Assembly (NCBI GenBank): GCA_035485575.1 | Contig: DATHNW010000011.1 | Span: forward strand, 1 to 64,000 | DNA: 64,000 nt | Source of the DNA: DASRHD01 sp035485575 | Lineage (GTDB): Bacteria; Verrucomicrobiota; Verrucomicrobiia; Opitutales; Opitutaceae | Direction: 5' to 3' | Shown here: piece after piece, positions 45,795-53,525 of the stretch | Layout of the letters: every line of letters starts with the position of its first letter | Position numbering within the stretch: position 1 is the first letter of the stretch | The notes under the pieces: model-generated | The model's input: the letters and a program-made list of their open reading frames with translations, nothing else | Database searches by the model: none | What the model was told of the DNA's origin: nothing | Position numbers and translations under genes: made by a program

Positions 45795-46610
45795 ATGTCT
45801 CCGCTGCTCGACCGACTTGAACGCATCTTTGGCCGTTTCGCCGTCCACAATATTTCGCTCTACCTCGTGGCCGGCCAGGTGGCGGTGTTCCTTTGTGCGA
45901 TGCTGCGCACAATTTCGATTGAGCCGTTCCTGCTGGTGCCGGCACTCGCGTTGCATGGCCAGCCGTGGCGGGTGCTGACCTTCCTGCTCGTGCCCCCGAA
46001 CGTGTCGTGGGTCTTCATCGCGTTTTCCTGGTGGATTTTTTATCTCATGGGCACGGCCCTGGAGGACTACTGGGGCGTGTTTCGCTATAACCTCTTCCTC
46101 TTCATCGGCTGGGCGCTGACGGTGGGCGCGGCCTTTATCACGCCGGACCTGCCGGCCACGAACGCCTTTATCGCCGGCTCTGTCTTCCTCGCGTTTGCCT
46201 ATCTCAACCCGGATTTCGAGCTGGCGCTTTTTTTCATCCTGCCGGTGAAAATCAAATGGCTCGCGCTGCTCACCTGGGCGGGCTACGCGGTCAGCTTCGC
46301 GCTTGGTGATTGGGGCACCCGCTGCCAGGTGCTCGTGACGACGGGTAATTTTTTCCTCTTCTTCGGCCGCGACATCTTTCTCAGTGCACGCATGCACCGG
46401 CGCCGGATGGCCGGCGAGGTGCGGAATTTTGCCCGCAGCCGCGACGAGCCGGAGCCGCGCCACCGCTGCCGCATCTGCGGCAAGACCGACCTCACGCATC
46501 CGCAGCTCGATTTTCGCTACTGCTCGAAATGCGCCGGCGACCAGTGCTACTGCTCCGAACACATCTTCAATCACGAGCACGTGCTCACGGATGAGAAAGC
46601 CAAGGTCTGA
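45795..46610 (+). CDS. Rhomboid-like membrane protein without a catalytic serine motif, C-terminal zinc-binding region
   Basis: The 271-residue protein has about six membrane helices and rhomboid-like features (GQPWRVLTFLLVPP at 55-68, MGTALEDYWGVFRYNLFL at 85-102). Where active rhomboids have GxSG it has FIAGSVFLAF, so the Ser/His dyad is not supported. The cytosolic C-terminus holds two metal-binding clusters: Cys225/228/243/246, then Cys251/253 with His256/260/262. Its end overlaps prmB by 20 bp. It may be a membrane-bound pseudoprotease-type adaptor. Confidence 0.78.
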   Translation: MSPLLDRLERIFGRFAVHNISLYLVAGQVAVFLCAMLRTISIEPFLLVPALALHGQPWRVLTFLLVPPNVSWVFIAFSWWIFYLMGTALEDYWGVFRYNLFLFIGWALTVGAAFITPDLPATNAFIAGSVFLAFAYLNPDFELALFFILPVKIKWLALLTWAGYAVSFALGDWGTRCQVLVTTGNFFLFFGRDIFLSARMHRRRMAGEVRNFARSRDEPEPRHRCRICGKTDLTHPQLDFRYCSKCAGDQCYCSEHIFNHEHVLTDEKAKV

Positions 46611-47514
46611 TCTCTTCGCCGGCGCGGCGGGTCTCGCCACGCTTGGCGACTGGCTCGGGTTGGCCGAGCGGCTTTATGCGCGCGAAGATGTTGCGCTCGG
46701 CCAGGTGGCGGTCAGTGCGCACGACGAGGCGCTGTACCTGCTGTTGCATGCGCTTGACCTGCCACTCGACAGCGACGCGCGCGTACTCGCGCGCCGCCTC
46801 ACGCCGGCGCAAGCCGCCGCCGTGAAAAAAATCCTGCGCCGCCGCATCGCCGGCCGCGTGCCCGCGGCTTATCTCACCCAGGAGGCCTTCCTCGGCGGGC
46901 ACCGCTTCTACGTGGACGAGCGCGTCATCATTCCGCGTTCGTATTTTTTGGAAATCCTGCCGGCGCAACTGGGCTCGTTTGTGCCTGACGCGAAAAAAGT
47001 CCGGCGGGCCGCCGATGTCTGCACCGGCTCGGGCTGCCTTGCCATCCTGCTCGCGCACCACTTTCCCGACGCGCAGGTGGATGCCATCGATCTTTCGGCC
47101 GACGCGCTTGCGGTGGCGAAAATCAACATCCGTGCGCATCAGCTTTCGCGCCGGGTGGAAATTTTTGAAAGCGACGTCCTCGACGCTGTACCGCCGGCGC
47201 ACTACGATGTGATTTTGAGCAATCCACCCTACGTCCCGACGCGGGAGCTGCGCGGCCTCGCGCCCGAGTTCAGGCAGGAGCCGCGGCTGGCGCTCGATGG
47301 CGGTGCGGACGGCCTGGTCATCATCCGCAAGCTGCTGCGCCAGGCGCGGGACCGCCTTGCGCCGGACGGCGTCGTATTGCTTGAGGTCGGCGGCCTGCGC
47401 GCCGCGATGGAACGCGAATTCAAGGCACTCACCCCGCACTGGTTTCACAGTGAGGACGGCGAGGACTGCTGCTGTGCCATCCGCGCGAACCGGCTGCGGG
47501 CCTGGCGCGGCTGA
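46591..47514 (+). CDS. prmB: Ribosomal protein uL3 glutamine N5-methyltransferase, PrmB-like
   Basis: From the ATG at 46591 the 307-residue protein aligns with PrmB along its length: DEALYLLLHALDLPLD and AYLTQEAFLGGHRFYVDERVIIPRS in the N-terminal half, the SAM motif DVCTGSGCLAILLA (142-155), and NPPY (211-214), which binds the glutamine side chain. It methylates a glutamine, in PrmB that of ribosomal protein L3. PrmC/HemK is the main alternative, but the N-terminal similarity favours PrmB. Confidence 0.88.
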   Translation: MRKPRSDLFAGAAGLATLGDWLGLAERLYAREDVALGQVAVSAHDEALYLLLHALDLPLDSDARVLARRLTPAQAAAVKKILRRRIAGRVPAAYLTQEAFLGGHRFYVDERVIIPRSYFLEILPAQLGSFVPDAKKVRRAADVCTGSGCLAILLAHHFPDAQVDAIDLSADALAVAKINIRAHQLSRRVEIFESDVLDAVPPAHYDVILSNPPYVPTRELRGLAPEFRQEPRLALDGGADGLVIIRKLLRQARDRLAPDGVVLLEVGGLRAAMEREFKALTPHWFHSEDGEDCCCAIRANRLRAWRG

Positions 47515-47544
47515 CGCAAAGCGGGCCATGCGTCCGGCGCGCGT

Positions 47545-48150
47545 TTACTGCGCCAGGTCGTAAAGCGCGTAGCCGGCGAATAGATTGGGGCAGAAGCGGG
47601 AGGGCTCGTGCCAGTCGCCACCGAGGTACACGCGGCGGCCGACGCGGATGCGCTTTGCCGCGCAGTAGTGTTCAAAGTCCGCGATGCTGGCGGGATTTGA
47701 CGGCCGGCTTTCGAACCAGTCGGTGGTGTAGACGGCGTTGCGGGGCTTGCGCCCGTGAAGGAGCACGTCGAGGCGGTTTTTCCAGAAGCCGTGATTGACG
47801 AAGCCGACCGTGAGCGCACGGCCAACGCGCAGCGCCTCGGCGATGACCGCGGCTGGCTCGGGTAGCTCTTCGAGCGTGCGCGAGCAGATGACGCGGTCGA
47901 AATGCTTCGCGGGAAACGCGCGCATGAATTCCATCATGTCGCCCTGGTAGGCGGTGACGCCGAGATGCACGCAGGCGGCGATCTTGTTGAAGTCGAGATC
48001 CACGCCGACAGCCTGCGCCTCCTTCGTCTGCGCGAGGAAATCGAGCAGGACGCCGCGGCCGCAGCCGAGATCAAGCACGCGGCTCCGCGGCTCGACCCAG
48101 TCGGCGATGATCTGCATGTCCACGGTGCGCTTGATGGCGGGTTTCGTCAT
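47545..48150 (-). CDS. metW: MetW-like class I methyltransferase
   Basis: The 201-residue protein matches MetW, the usual partner of MetX: SAM motif LDLGCGRGVLLDFLA, then GVDLD and a MetW-specific C-terminal part with WFESRPSNPASIADFEHYC. MetW is reported to work with MetX in homoserine acylation. Here it is separated from metX by an ORF6N gene whose stop overlaps the metW start. Its first codons (MTKPA) repeat those of the ORF6N gene. Confidence 0.9.
   Translation of the reverse strand: MTKPAIKRTVDMQIIADWVEPRSRVLDLGCGRGVLLDFLAQTKEAQAVGVDLDFNKIAACVHLGVTAYQGDMMEFMRAFPAKHFDRVICSRTLEELPEPAAVIAEALRVGRALTVGFVNHGFWKNRLDVLLHGRKPRNAVYTTDWFESRPSNPASIADFEHYCAAKRIRVGRRVYLGGDWHEPSRFCPNLFAGYALYDLAQ
48136..48150. 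repeat. Direct repeat at the metW start, right copy 48732-48746
   Basis: GGCGGGTTTCGTCAT here and GGCGGGCTTCGTCAT at 48732-48746 are identical in 14 of 15 positions. Each is the start codon plus the next four codons of metW and the ORF6N gene. They bracket the ORF6N gene like an insertion footprint. Confidence 0.65.
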
Positions 48151-48746
48151 GGCGATTTTGCTTTCTTCGGCTTTCCGAGAAAGCCGATGACGCCATCGTC
48201 TTCTCCTGGCGGGGCCATCAGTTCCTTGATGGCCTCGAAAACCAGGCCGAATTGCCCATCGTATTTTTTTTCCAAATCGGTGATCTTGGTTGCCAGCTCT
48301 TTTACGGAAAGCGTGAGCCGTCGTAGCCGCACGAAGGCGCGCACGATCTCGATATTGACGGCCACCGCACGCGGGCTGCGCAATACGCTCGAAAGCATGG
48401 CCACTCCTTCCTGAGTGAAAACATAGGGCAGATAACGACGGCCGCCGGAGACTAAACTTGAGGTCACAATTTGTGACCTCAAGTTCGTAACCCCTTTACT
48501 TTCATAAGACAGTGAATTTGAAACGCCAGTTTGGCATTTCAAATTGGCCAGTTCTTTGGCGGTGAGCTGAAACATGAAGTCAGCCGGAAATCGTTCGCGG
48601 TTGCGCTGTACGGCTTGATTCAAGGCTTTCGTCGGCACGCCGTAGAGTTTTGCGAGGTCGCTGTCCATCATTACGCGACGTCCGCGCACGGTCTGGATAT
48701 GTGCGTCGATAACAGGTGGAATGATGAGCGAGGCGGGCTTCGTCAT
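48147..48746 (-). CDS. ORF6N domain DNA-binding protein
   Basis: The 199-residue protein begins with an ORF6N domain (VRGRRVMMDSDLAKLYGV, LNQAVQRNRERFPADFMFQL, then GGRRYLPYVFTQEGVAMLSSVLRS) known from phage and mobile-element proteins, followed by a coiled-coil C-terminus (LRRLTLSVKELATKITDLEKKY). It sits between metX (3-bp gap) and metW (4-bp overlap), which has no metabolic logic. A 31-bp palindrome lies inside its coding sequence. Probably an acquired DNA-binding or silencing protein; function unproven. Confidence 0.9.
   Translation of the reverse strand: MTKPASLIIPPVIDAHIQTVRGRRVMMDSDLAKLYGVPTKALNQAVQRNRERFPADFMFQLTAKELANLKCQTGVSNSLSYESKGVTNLRSQIVTSSLVSGGRRYLPYVFTQEGVAMLSSVLRSPRAVAVNIEIVRAFVRLRRLTLSVKELATKITDLEKKYDGQFGLVFEAIKELMAPPGEDDGVIGFLGKPKKAKSP
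48455..48485. repeat. 31-bp perfect palindrome inside the ORF6N gene
   Basis: AACTTGAGGTCACAA and TTGTGACCTCAAGTT are perfect 15-bp arms around a single T. It encodes NLRSQIVTSSL, a segment found in many ORF6N proteins, so palindrome and protein sequence are constrained together. It may be an autoregulatory binding site. Confidence 0.7.
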
Positions 48747-48749
48747 GCG

Positions 48750-49901
48750 TCATTCCTTTTCCAAAAATCCGCGCACCAGGTCGTAGAGCTGCGGCGACTC
48801 GAGGAGGAAAGAGTCGTGGCCGAGGTCGGTGGCGAGTTCGGCGTAGCTGGCGCGCTTGCCGGCGCGGAGGAGGGCGAGGACGACGGCGCGGTTTTGCTCG
48901 GGCGGAAAAAGCCAGTCGCTGGTGAAGCCGACGCAGAGCGTCTCGGCCTGCACGGACGCGAAGGCGGCCTCGAGCGAGCCGCCGGCCGTGGCGAGGTCGA
49001 AGTGATCGAGCGCGCGGGTGATGTAGAGGTATGAATTCGCGTCGAAGCGGTTGATGAAGCTCTCGCCCTGGTGGCGGAGGTAGCTCTCGACCTCGAACTG
49101 CACGTCCAGGCTGTAGGCTCCGGCCGCGCCGGGGTCCTTTTTCCGCCGGCCGAATTTGCGGTCCATCGACGCGTCGCTGAGGTAGGTGATGTGCGCCATC
49201 ATGCGCGCGATGGCCAGGCCGACGCGCGGGCCGCCGTCGCGCGGGTAGTCGCCGTGATTCCAGGCGGGATCCTGCATGATGGCCTGGCGGCCGACCTCGT
49301 TGAAGGCGATGGCCTGGGCGCTCTCGCGCGCGGTGGTGGCGAGCGGGAGGATTTTTTTCACGAAGGCGGGAAACTCGATCGCCCATTGCAGCACCTGCAT
49401 GCCGCCCATCGAGCCGCCGGTGATGGCGTAGAGCGAGGCGAGGCCGAGGTGGTCGCAGAGGAGCTTTTGCGCGCGCACCATGTCACGGATGGTGACGAAC
49501 GGAAAGGTGACGCCGAAGGGCCGGCCGGTGCGCGGGTCAGGGGAGGAAGGGCCGGTGGAGCCCTGGCAGCCGCCGAGGCAGTTGATGCAAAGGACAAAAA
49601 ACCGGTTCGTGTCCACGGCCTTGCCGGGGCCGATGAGATTGTTCCACCAGCCGGGCTTGCGGTCGGTGGGCGAGTGGATGCCGGCGCAATGGTGGTCGCC
49701 GCTCAGCGCGTGGCAGATGAGGATGGCGTTGTCGCGCGCGGGGTTGAGGCGGCCGTAGGTTTCGTAACGGAGGGTGAAGCCTGGCAGCGTCTGGCCGCTG
49801 TCGAAGGTGAACGGCTCGCCGCAGACGAAGTCACGCGGCTCGACGAGGCCGACCTCGCCGGTTCCGGCGTGGGTGGTGGCAGTGGCTTCCGCGTCGTTCA
49901 T
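48750..49901 (-). CDS. metX: Homoserine O-acetyltransferase
   Basis: The 383-residue alpha/beta-hydrolase-fold enzyme transfers an acyl group to homoserine at the start of methionine synthesis. Typical segments are CHALSGDHHCAG (63-74), NCLGGCQGSTGPSS (107-120), the nucleophile elbow GGSMGG with Ser164, and a terminal HDSFLLE with catalytic His near 362. Acetyl versus succinyl donor cannot be fixed by eye. It precedes ORF6N and metW. No Shine-Dalgarno is visible; the region where one would lie is folded into the hairpin at 49903-49964. Confidence 0.93.
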   Translation of the reverse strand: MNDAEATATTHAGTGEVGLVEPRDFVCGEPFTFDSGQTLPGFTLRYETYGRLNPARDNAILICHALSGDHHCAGIHSPTDRKPGWWNNLIGPGKAVDTNRFFVLCINCLGGCQGSTGPSSPDPRTGRPFGVTFPFVTIRDMVRAQKLLCDHLGLASLYAITGGSMGGMQVLQWAIEFPAFVKKILPLATTARESAQAIAFNEVGRQAIMQDPAWNHGDYPRDGGPRVGLAIARMMAHITYLSDASMDRKFGRRKKDPGAAGAYSLDVQFEVESYLRHQGESFINRFDANSYLYITRALDHFDLATAGGSLEAAFASVQAETLCVGFTSDWLFPPEQNRAVVLALLRAGKRASYAELATDLGHDSFLLESPQLYDLVRGFLEKE

Positions 49902-49902
49902 A

Positions 49903-49964
49903 AAACCGCTGATTTCGCTAATGACCGAGGTTGATCGGCGTCAATTAGGGCGAAATGGCGGTTT
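49903..49964 (-). promoter_or_regulatory. Long leader hairpin abutting the metX start codon
   Basis: Four successive paired blocks (AAACCGC, ATTTCG, CTAAT and CCGA with their complements) give 22 pairs interrupted by small internal loops. The 3' side of the RNA hairpin ends one base before the metX AUG and leaves no exposed ribosome-binding site. This suits translational control, for example by a methionine-cycle metabolite, or a terminator-like attenuator, since UUUU directly follows the stem. It does not match a SAM riboswitch class I recognise. Confidence 0.6.
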
Positions 49965-49981
49965 AAAACCAGCTCGGAAAT

Positions 49982-50734
49982 TCATGCGTGCGCGGCCTCG
50001 GACAGGGCGTCATCCATTTCCTCGTTGGAAAACACGTTTTGCACGTCGTCGTCCTCCTCGAGCGAATCGTGAAGTTTTGCGAGCGACTTGGCCACGCCGA
50101 GATCGGTGACGGGCACGGTGCTGGTGGGAATGTAGGCGATTTCGGCGCTGTCGGGCTTGAGGCCCTTTTTTTCGAGGGCGTGGGTGACGGCGTCGAAAGC
50201 CTTCACCGGGCAGCGGATTTCGTAGCCATGGTCGGTGACGAGCACATCGTCGGCGCCGGCTTCGAGGGAGAGTTCCATGAGTGCGTCTTCGCTGGTCTTG
50301 TCCTTGGCGAGCAGGAACTGGCCGAGGTGCTGGAACTGGAACGCCACGGCGCCCGCGCCGGCGAGATTGCCGCCGTATTTGGTGAAGATGGAGCGGAGGG
50401 CGGAGGCGGCGCGGTTTTTGTTGTCGGTCGTGACCTGCACGATGAAAGCGACGCCGCCCGGGCCGTAGCCTTCATAAATGATTTCCTCATAAACGACGCC
50501 GGGCAACTCGCCGGTGCCCTTCTTGATGGCGCGGTCGACGTTGTCGGCCGGCATGTTGGCCTCGCGCGCCTTCATCAGAAGGGTGCGCAGGCGCGGGTTC
50601 ATGGCCGGATCGCCGCCCCCGGACTTGGCCACGATGGTGATGTCGCGCGAGAGGCGGGAAAAGACCTTGCCCTTGCGCCCATCGGTGACGGCTTTGAGGC
50701 GTTTGACTTTAGTCCATTTGCTGTGGCCGGCCAT
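49982..50734 (-). CDS. yebC: YebC/PmpR family regulator, canonical form
   Basis: The 250-residue protein starts with the canonical MAGHSKWTKVKRLKA and has GGGDPAMNPRLR, NVDRAIKKGTGE, EGYGPGGVAFIVQVTTDN and the acidic C-terminal EEDDDVQNVFSN. Known members act as transcription or translation factors. It lies between yidC and metX on the same strand. It is clearly a different copy from the divergent member at 4682-5413. Confidence 0.94.
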   Translation of the reverse strand: MAGHSKWTKVKRLKAVTDGRKGKVFSRLSRDITIVAKSGGGDPAMNPRLRTLLMKAREANMPADNVDRAIKKGTGELPGVVYEEIIYEGYGPGGVAFIVQVTTDNKNRAASALRSIFTKYGGNLAGAGAVAFQFQHLGQFLLAKDKTSEDALMELSLEAGADDVLVTDHGYEIRCPVKAFDAVTHALEKKGLKPDSAEIAYIPTSTVPVTDLGVAKSLAKLHDSLEEDDDVQNVFSNEEMDDALSEAAHA

Positions 50735-50776
50735 GATGGAACTTCCCGGATTGAAAGATGAAAGCGAAAGGCCGGG

Positions 50777-52561
50777 TCACTTTTTCTTCGCGGGCGTGAC
50801 GTTCTTCAACGCCTTGCCACCGGCCCCGGGTGCGTGGGTGGGATCGCCGTCGTCCTTCATGCGGTTGATGAAAAGCTGCTGCACGATGGTGAAAAGGCCG
50901 TTGATGGTCGAATAAAGGGAGAGCGCGCAGGAATAATTATAGCAGATGGCCACGTACATGAGCGGCATGAAACGCATCATGCGGGCCTGGGCGTTGTCCA
51001 TCGTGGGCTGCGGCACGAGGCGCATCTGGTAAAGCATGGTCGCGCCCATCAACAGCGGCAGGAGGTTGAGGTTGATGACGTTGCCAAACAGGGGCAGGCT
51101 GAAGGGCAGGGAAAGATGTGCGATGGTGTCGGGGGCGGCCAGGTCCTTGACCCAGAGGAACGGGGCGAGACGCAGCTCTGACGCGCTGCGCAGCATGCCG
51201 AAAAAGCCGATGAAGAACGGAAACGTGATGAGCATCGGCAGGCAGCCGCCGACGGGGTTGACCTTGTGCTCCTTGAAAAGGGCGAGTTGCGCTTCGTTGA
51301 GCTTTTTCGCGTTGTCCTTATATTTTTCGCGGACCTCCTTGAGCAGCGGCTGGATTTTCTGCATGCGACGGGTCGAGCGCGCGGAGGCGATCGTGAAGGG
51401 CAGGGAGCAGATCTTGATGATCAGCGTGGTCAGGATGATGGCGAGGCCCCAGTTGTGCGCCCAGCCGTGCACCCAGGTCATGATTTTCAGCAGGAGTTCG
51501 CTGAAGAACTTGAACATGCCGAACTCCATGACCTTGTCCTGGTCGTGCTTGAACACATCGGGGTTCGCGAGCCGGTTGTATTCCTTGGGCCCGACGTAGA
51601 AATCCAGGCCGAGCTTTGTCTCCTCGTGCGGCGCAAGCGGCTTCAGCTCGAAGAGCACGCTGCCGGTGACCCCGATGTCGGGCACGAGCGAGCCGGGGAA
51701 GGGCGGCAGCTCGACGCGCCGCGTGATCAGGCCGGTGCCGGGTTCGTCCGGCGTCAGGATGCTGGTGAAAAACTGGTTTTTCACCGAGGCCCAGACGATG
51801 GGCGCGGTCGTCTGGATGAAGGGCAGGGGATCGTGCCGGCTGAAAAAGCCGCCGCCCTGGAGCTTGTTGCGAGAGATGAAGGTGAAGCTGCTGCCGTCGG
51901 AGTAGCCGGTATTGAGGTAGAGGCCGAGGTCCCGGAAGTCGATGGGTGCGGCGGTACCGAGGCTGAGCGTAAGGCGGGGCAGCGGCGTTGTCTCGCCGGT
52001 GAGGTTGCGGAAAGTGGTCTCGTGCCGGAGCTGGTAGGGATCGCCGGTCTTCGTGTCGCCCGGTTCGATCACATAGCGGCGGGTGACCTCGATCCGGTTC
52101 TCCAGGACGGCGCGGAAAATAATTTCCCGCTCGGTGTGTGAGACGAGCACGTAGTGCGTGCCACGGTCGAGGCCGGGAAAATCAACCAGCGCGAGCATGG
52201 GGTCCACGTGCAGCTCGTTGAAAACATAGGGGGTGGGCCGGCCGAGTGCGGCGGGATATTTTTTGAGCGCGATGCTTTTGATCGCGCCGCCGTGGTCGGT
52301 GAAGGCGACGTCGATAAAGTCGTTGCCGAGATGGGTGATTCCCTCGGTGGTGTCGTCCGTCTCCAGCGCGGCGAACGTGGCGTCCGATGGCGAGGCGGAG
52401 GGCGTGGCGTTGGCCGTGGCCTGGTTGGACGGGAGCGGGTTTGCGATCCTGCCGAGGCTGGGCGTCGGGGGTGACGGCTGCGGCGCGTGCGGGCCGAAGA
52501 AAAGAATCGCGAACGCCGCGAGGAAAAATACGACGCCGATCGTGAGATTTTTTTTATCCAT
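50777..52561 (-). CDS. yidC: Membrane protein insertase YidC
   Basis: The 594-residue protein has the Gram-negative YidC layout: an N-terminal membrane helix (about 7-23), a large periplasmic domain with the sequence TPYVFNELHVDPMLALV and a beta-sandwich, and a five-helix Oxa1 core (about 350-560) with VHGWAHNWGLAIILTTLIIKICSLPFT and GGCLPMLITFPFFIGFFGMLR. It inserts and folds inner-membrane proteins with SecYEG. It is downstream of yidD in the conserved rpmH-rnpA-yidD-yidC group. Confidence 0.95.
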   Translation of the reverse strand: MDKKNLTIGVVFFLAAFAILFFGPHAPQPSPPTPSLGRIANPLPSNQATANATPSASPSDATFAALETDDTTEGITHLGNDFIDVAFTDHGGAIKSIALKKYPAALGRPTPYVFNELHVDPMLALVDFPGLDRGTHYVLVSHTEREIIFRAVLENRIEVTRRYVIEPGDTKTGDPYQLRHETTFRNLTGETTPLPRLTLSLGTAAPIDFRDLGLYLNTGYSDGSSFTFISRNKLQGGGFFSRHDPLPFIQTTAPIVWASVKNQFFTSILTPDEPGTGLITRRVELPPFPGSLVPDIGVTGSVLFELKPLAPHEETKLGLDFYVGPKEYNRLANPDVFKHDQDKVMEFGMFKFFSELLLKIMTWVHGWAHNWGLAIILTTLIIKICSLPFTIASARSTRRMQKIQPLLKEVREKYKDNAKKLNEAQLALFKEHKVNPVGGCLPMLITFPFFIGFFGMLRSASELRLAPFLWVKDLAAPDTIAHLSLPFSLPLFGNVINLNLLPLLMGATMLYQMRLVPQPTMDNAQARMMRFMPLMYVAICYNYSCALSLYSTINGLFTIVQQLFINRMKDDGDPTHAPGAGGKALKNVTPAKKK

Positions 52562-52576
52562 GAAACGTGGTGAAAA

Positions 52577-52900
52577 TCAGGGGTTGGCGTGCGCGTCGCC
52601 GATGCGCACGCAGGCCGGCCGGGTTCGTGCCGGCACCGGGTCGAAGCCGCCCGGATGCAGGGGCGTGCACTTCAGCAGGCGGCAGGCCGTGAGGAAAAGT
52701 CCGGCGAAAAATCCATGCGTGCGCAGCGCCCCGGCGGCGTAATGCGAGCAGGTCGGCGTGAAGCGGCAGCCGCAGTTGGATCCGAACAGCACCGGCAGGC
52801 CGGGTGAAATCAGGCGCTGATAGCCGGCAATGAGCACCAGCGCCGCCAGCACGGGCAGGCGGGCGGCAAAGCGAAGGGCGGCTTTCAGGGGCTCAGGCAT
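52577..52900 (-). CDS. yidD: Membrane protein insertion efficiency factor YidD
   Basis: The 107-residue protein has the YidD pattern: an amphipathic N-terminus with LIAGYQRLISP and the conserved CGCRFTPTCSHYAAGALRTHGFFAG, then LLKCTPLHPGGFDPVP. It overlaps the rnpA end by 8 bp and precedes yidC by 15 bp. It is thought to assist YidC-dependent insertion at the membrane. Confidence 0.94.
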   Translation of the reverse strand: MPEPLKAALRFAARLPVLAALVLIAGYQRLISPGLPVLFGSNCGCRFTPTCSHYAAGALRTHGFFAGLFLTACRLLKCTPLHPGGFDPVPARTRPACVRIGDAHANP

Positions 52901-53264
52901 TGGCGGGAGGAAAGATCTTGTGACAGGCGTTCACGAACTTTTGCTCCAACTCGCCGGACGCAAGCCGATTGAGCGCGGCGCGGGCCACCAGGAGCATGTC
53001 GCAGTCGGGCGGCACAAGGTTCTGGTGGGCACGAAAAACCTCGCGCAGGCGGCGTTTTGCCCGGTTGCGCTGCACGGCCGGGCCGGTCGCGACCTTCGAG
53101 GCGACGACGCCGAGGCGCGCGGTGGCCGGGGCGGTCTGCCCCGGCAGGGGTTCACGGTGATGCCACCAGAGCATGAAGGCACCGCAGTCATAACGGCGGC
53201 CATGCGCACGCACGGCACGGAAGTCGCCTTGGCGGCGCAGGCGTTGCTCGGCGCGGAAACGCAT
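52893..53264 (-). CDS. rnpA: Ribonuclease P protein component
   Basis: The 123-residue basic protein (ATG at 53264) has the RnpA signature VQRNRAKRRLREVFR and starts MRFRAEQRLRRQGDFRAV, matching the family N-terminus. The open frame continues upstream without similarity, so the internal start is chosen. It binds RNase P RNA for tRNA 5' maturation. It is 29 bp downstream of rpmH. Confidence 0.93.
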   Translation of the reverse strand: MRFRAEQRLRRQGDFRAVRAHGRRYDCGAFMLWWHHREPLPGQTAPATARLGVVASKVATGPAVQRNRAKRRLREVFRAHQNLVPPDCDMLLVARAALNRLASGELEQKFVNACHKIFPPANA

Positions 53265-53293
53265 GGGCACGGGGCGCCGCGGGGCGCGCGGGT

Positions 53294-53431
53294 TCAGACG
53301 ACCGTCAGGCGCTTGCGACCCTTGAGACGGCGGGAAGCGAGCACCTTGCGGCCGCCTCGGGTGGACATGCGGGCGCGGAAGCCGATTTTGCGGGCGCGCT
53401 TTTTGCGGTGTGGGCGGAAGGTCGGTTGCAT
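53294..53431 (-). CDS. rpmH: Ribosomal protein bL34
   Basis: A 45-residue very basic protein beginning MQPTFRPHRKKRARKIGFR and containing MSTRGGRKVLASRRLKGRK, unmistakable for bL34. It is the first gene of the rpmH-rnpA-yidD-yidC group. No dnaA or DnaA-box cluster is seen on its upstream side, so the usual oriC-proximal arrangement is not kept here. Confidence 0.95.
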   Translation of the reverse strand: MQPTFRPHRKKRARKIGFRARMSTRGGRKVLASRRLKGRKRLTVV

Positions 53432-53525
53432 GGCTGTTAACGATTAAGAGTTGACTGAAGTGTCGGAGGCGGCCGGGGGTGTCAAGCGCGTTGCCACAAT
53501 GGCCCGGAGCCCTCAAGTTGCCTCC

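Noticed and set aside
45795..46610. Rhombosortase for the GlyGly-CTERM tail of the giant protein
   Set aside because: Rhomboid-like landmarks are present but the catalytic GxSG motif is not, and the extra zinc-binding domain is not typical of rhombosortases.
53432..53525. Replication origin next to rpmH
   Set aside because: The 94-bp gap has no DnaA-box cluster and there is no dnaA gene; the upstream neighbour is a peptidase.
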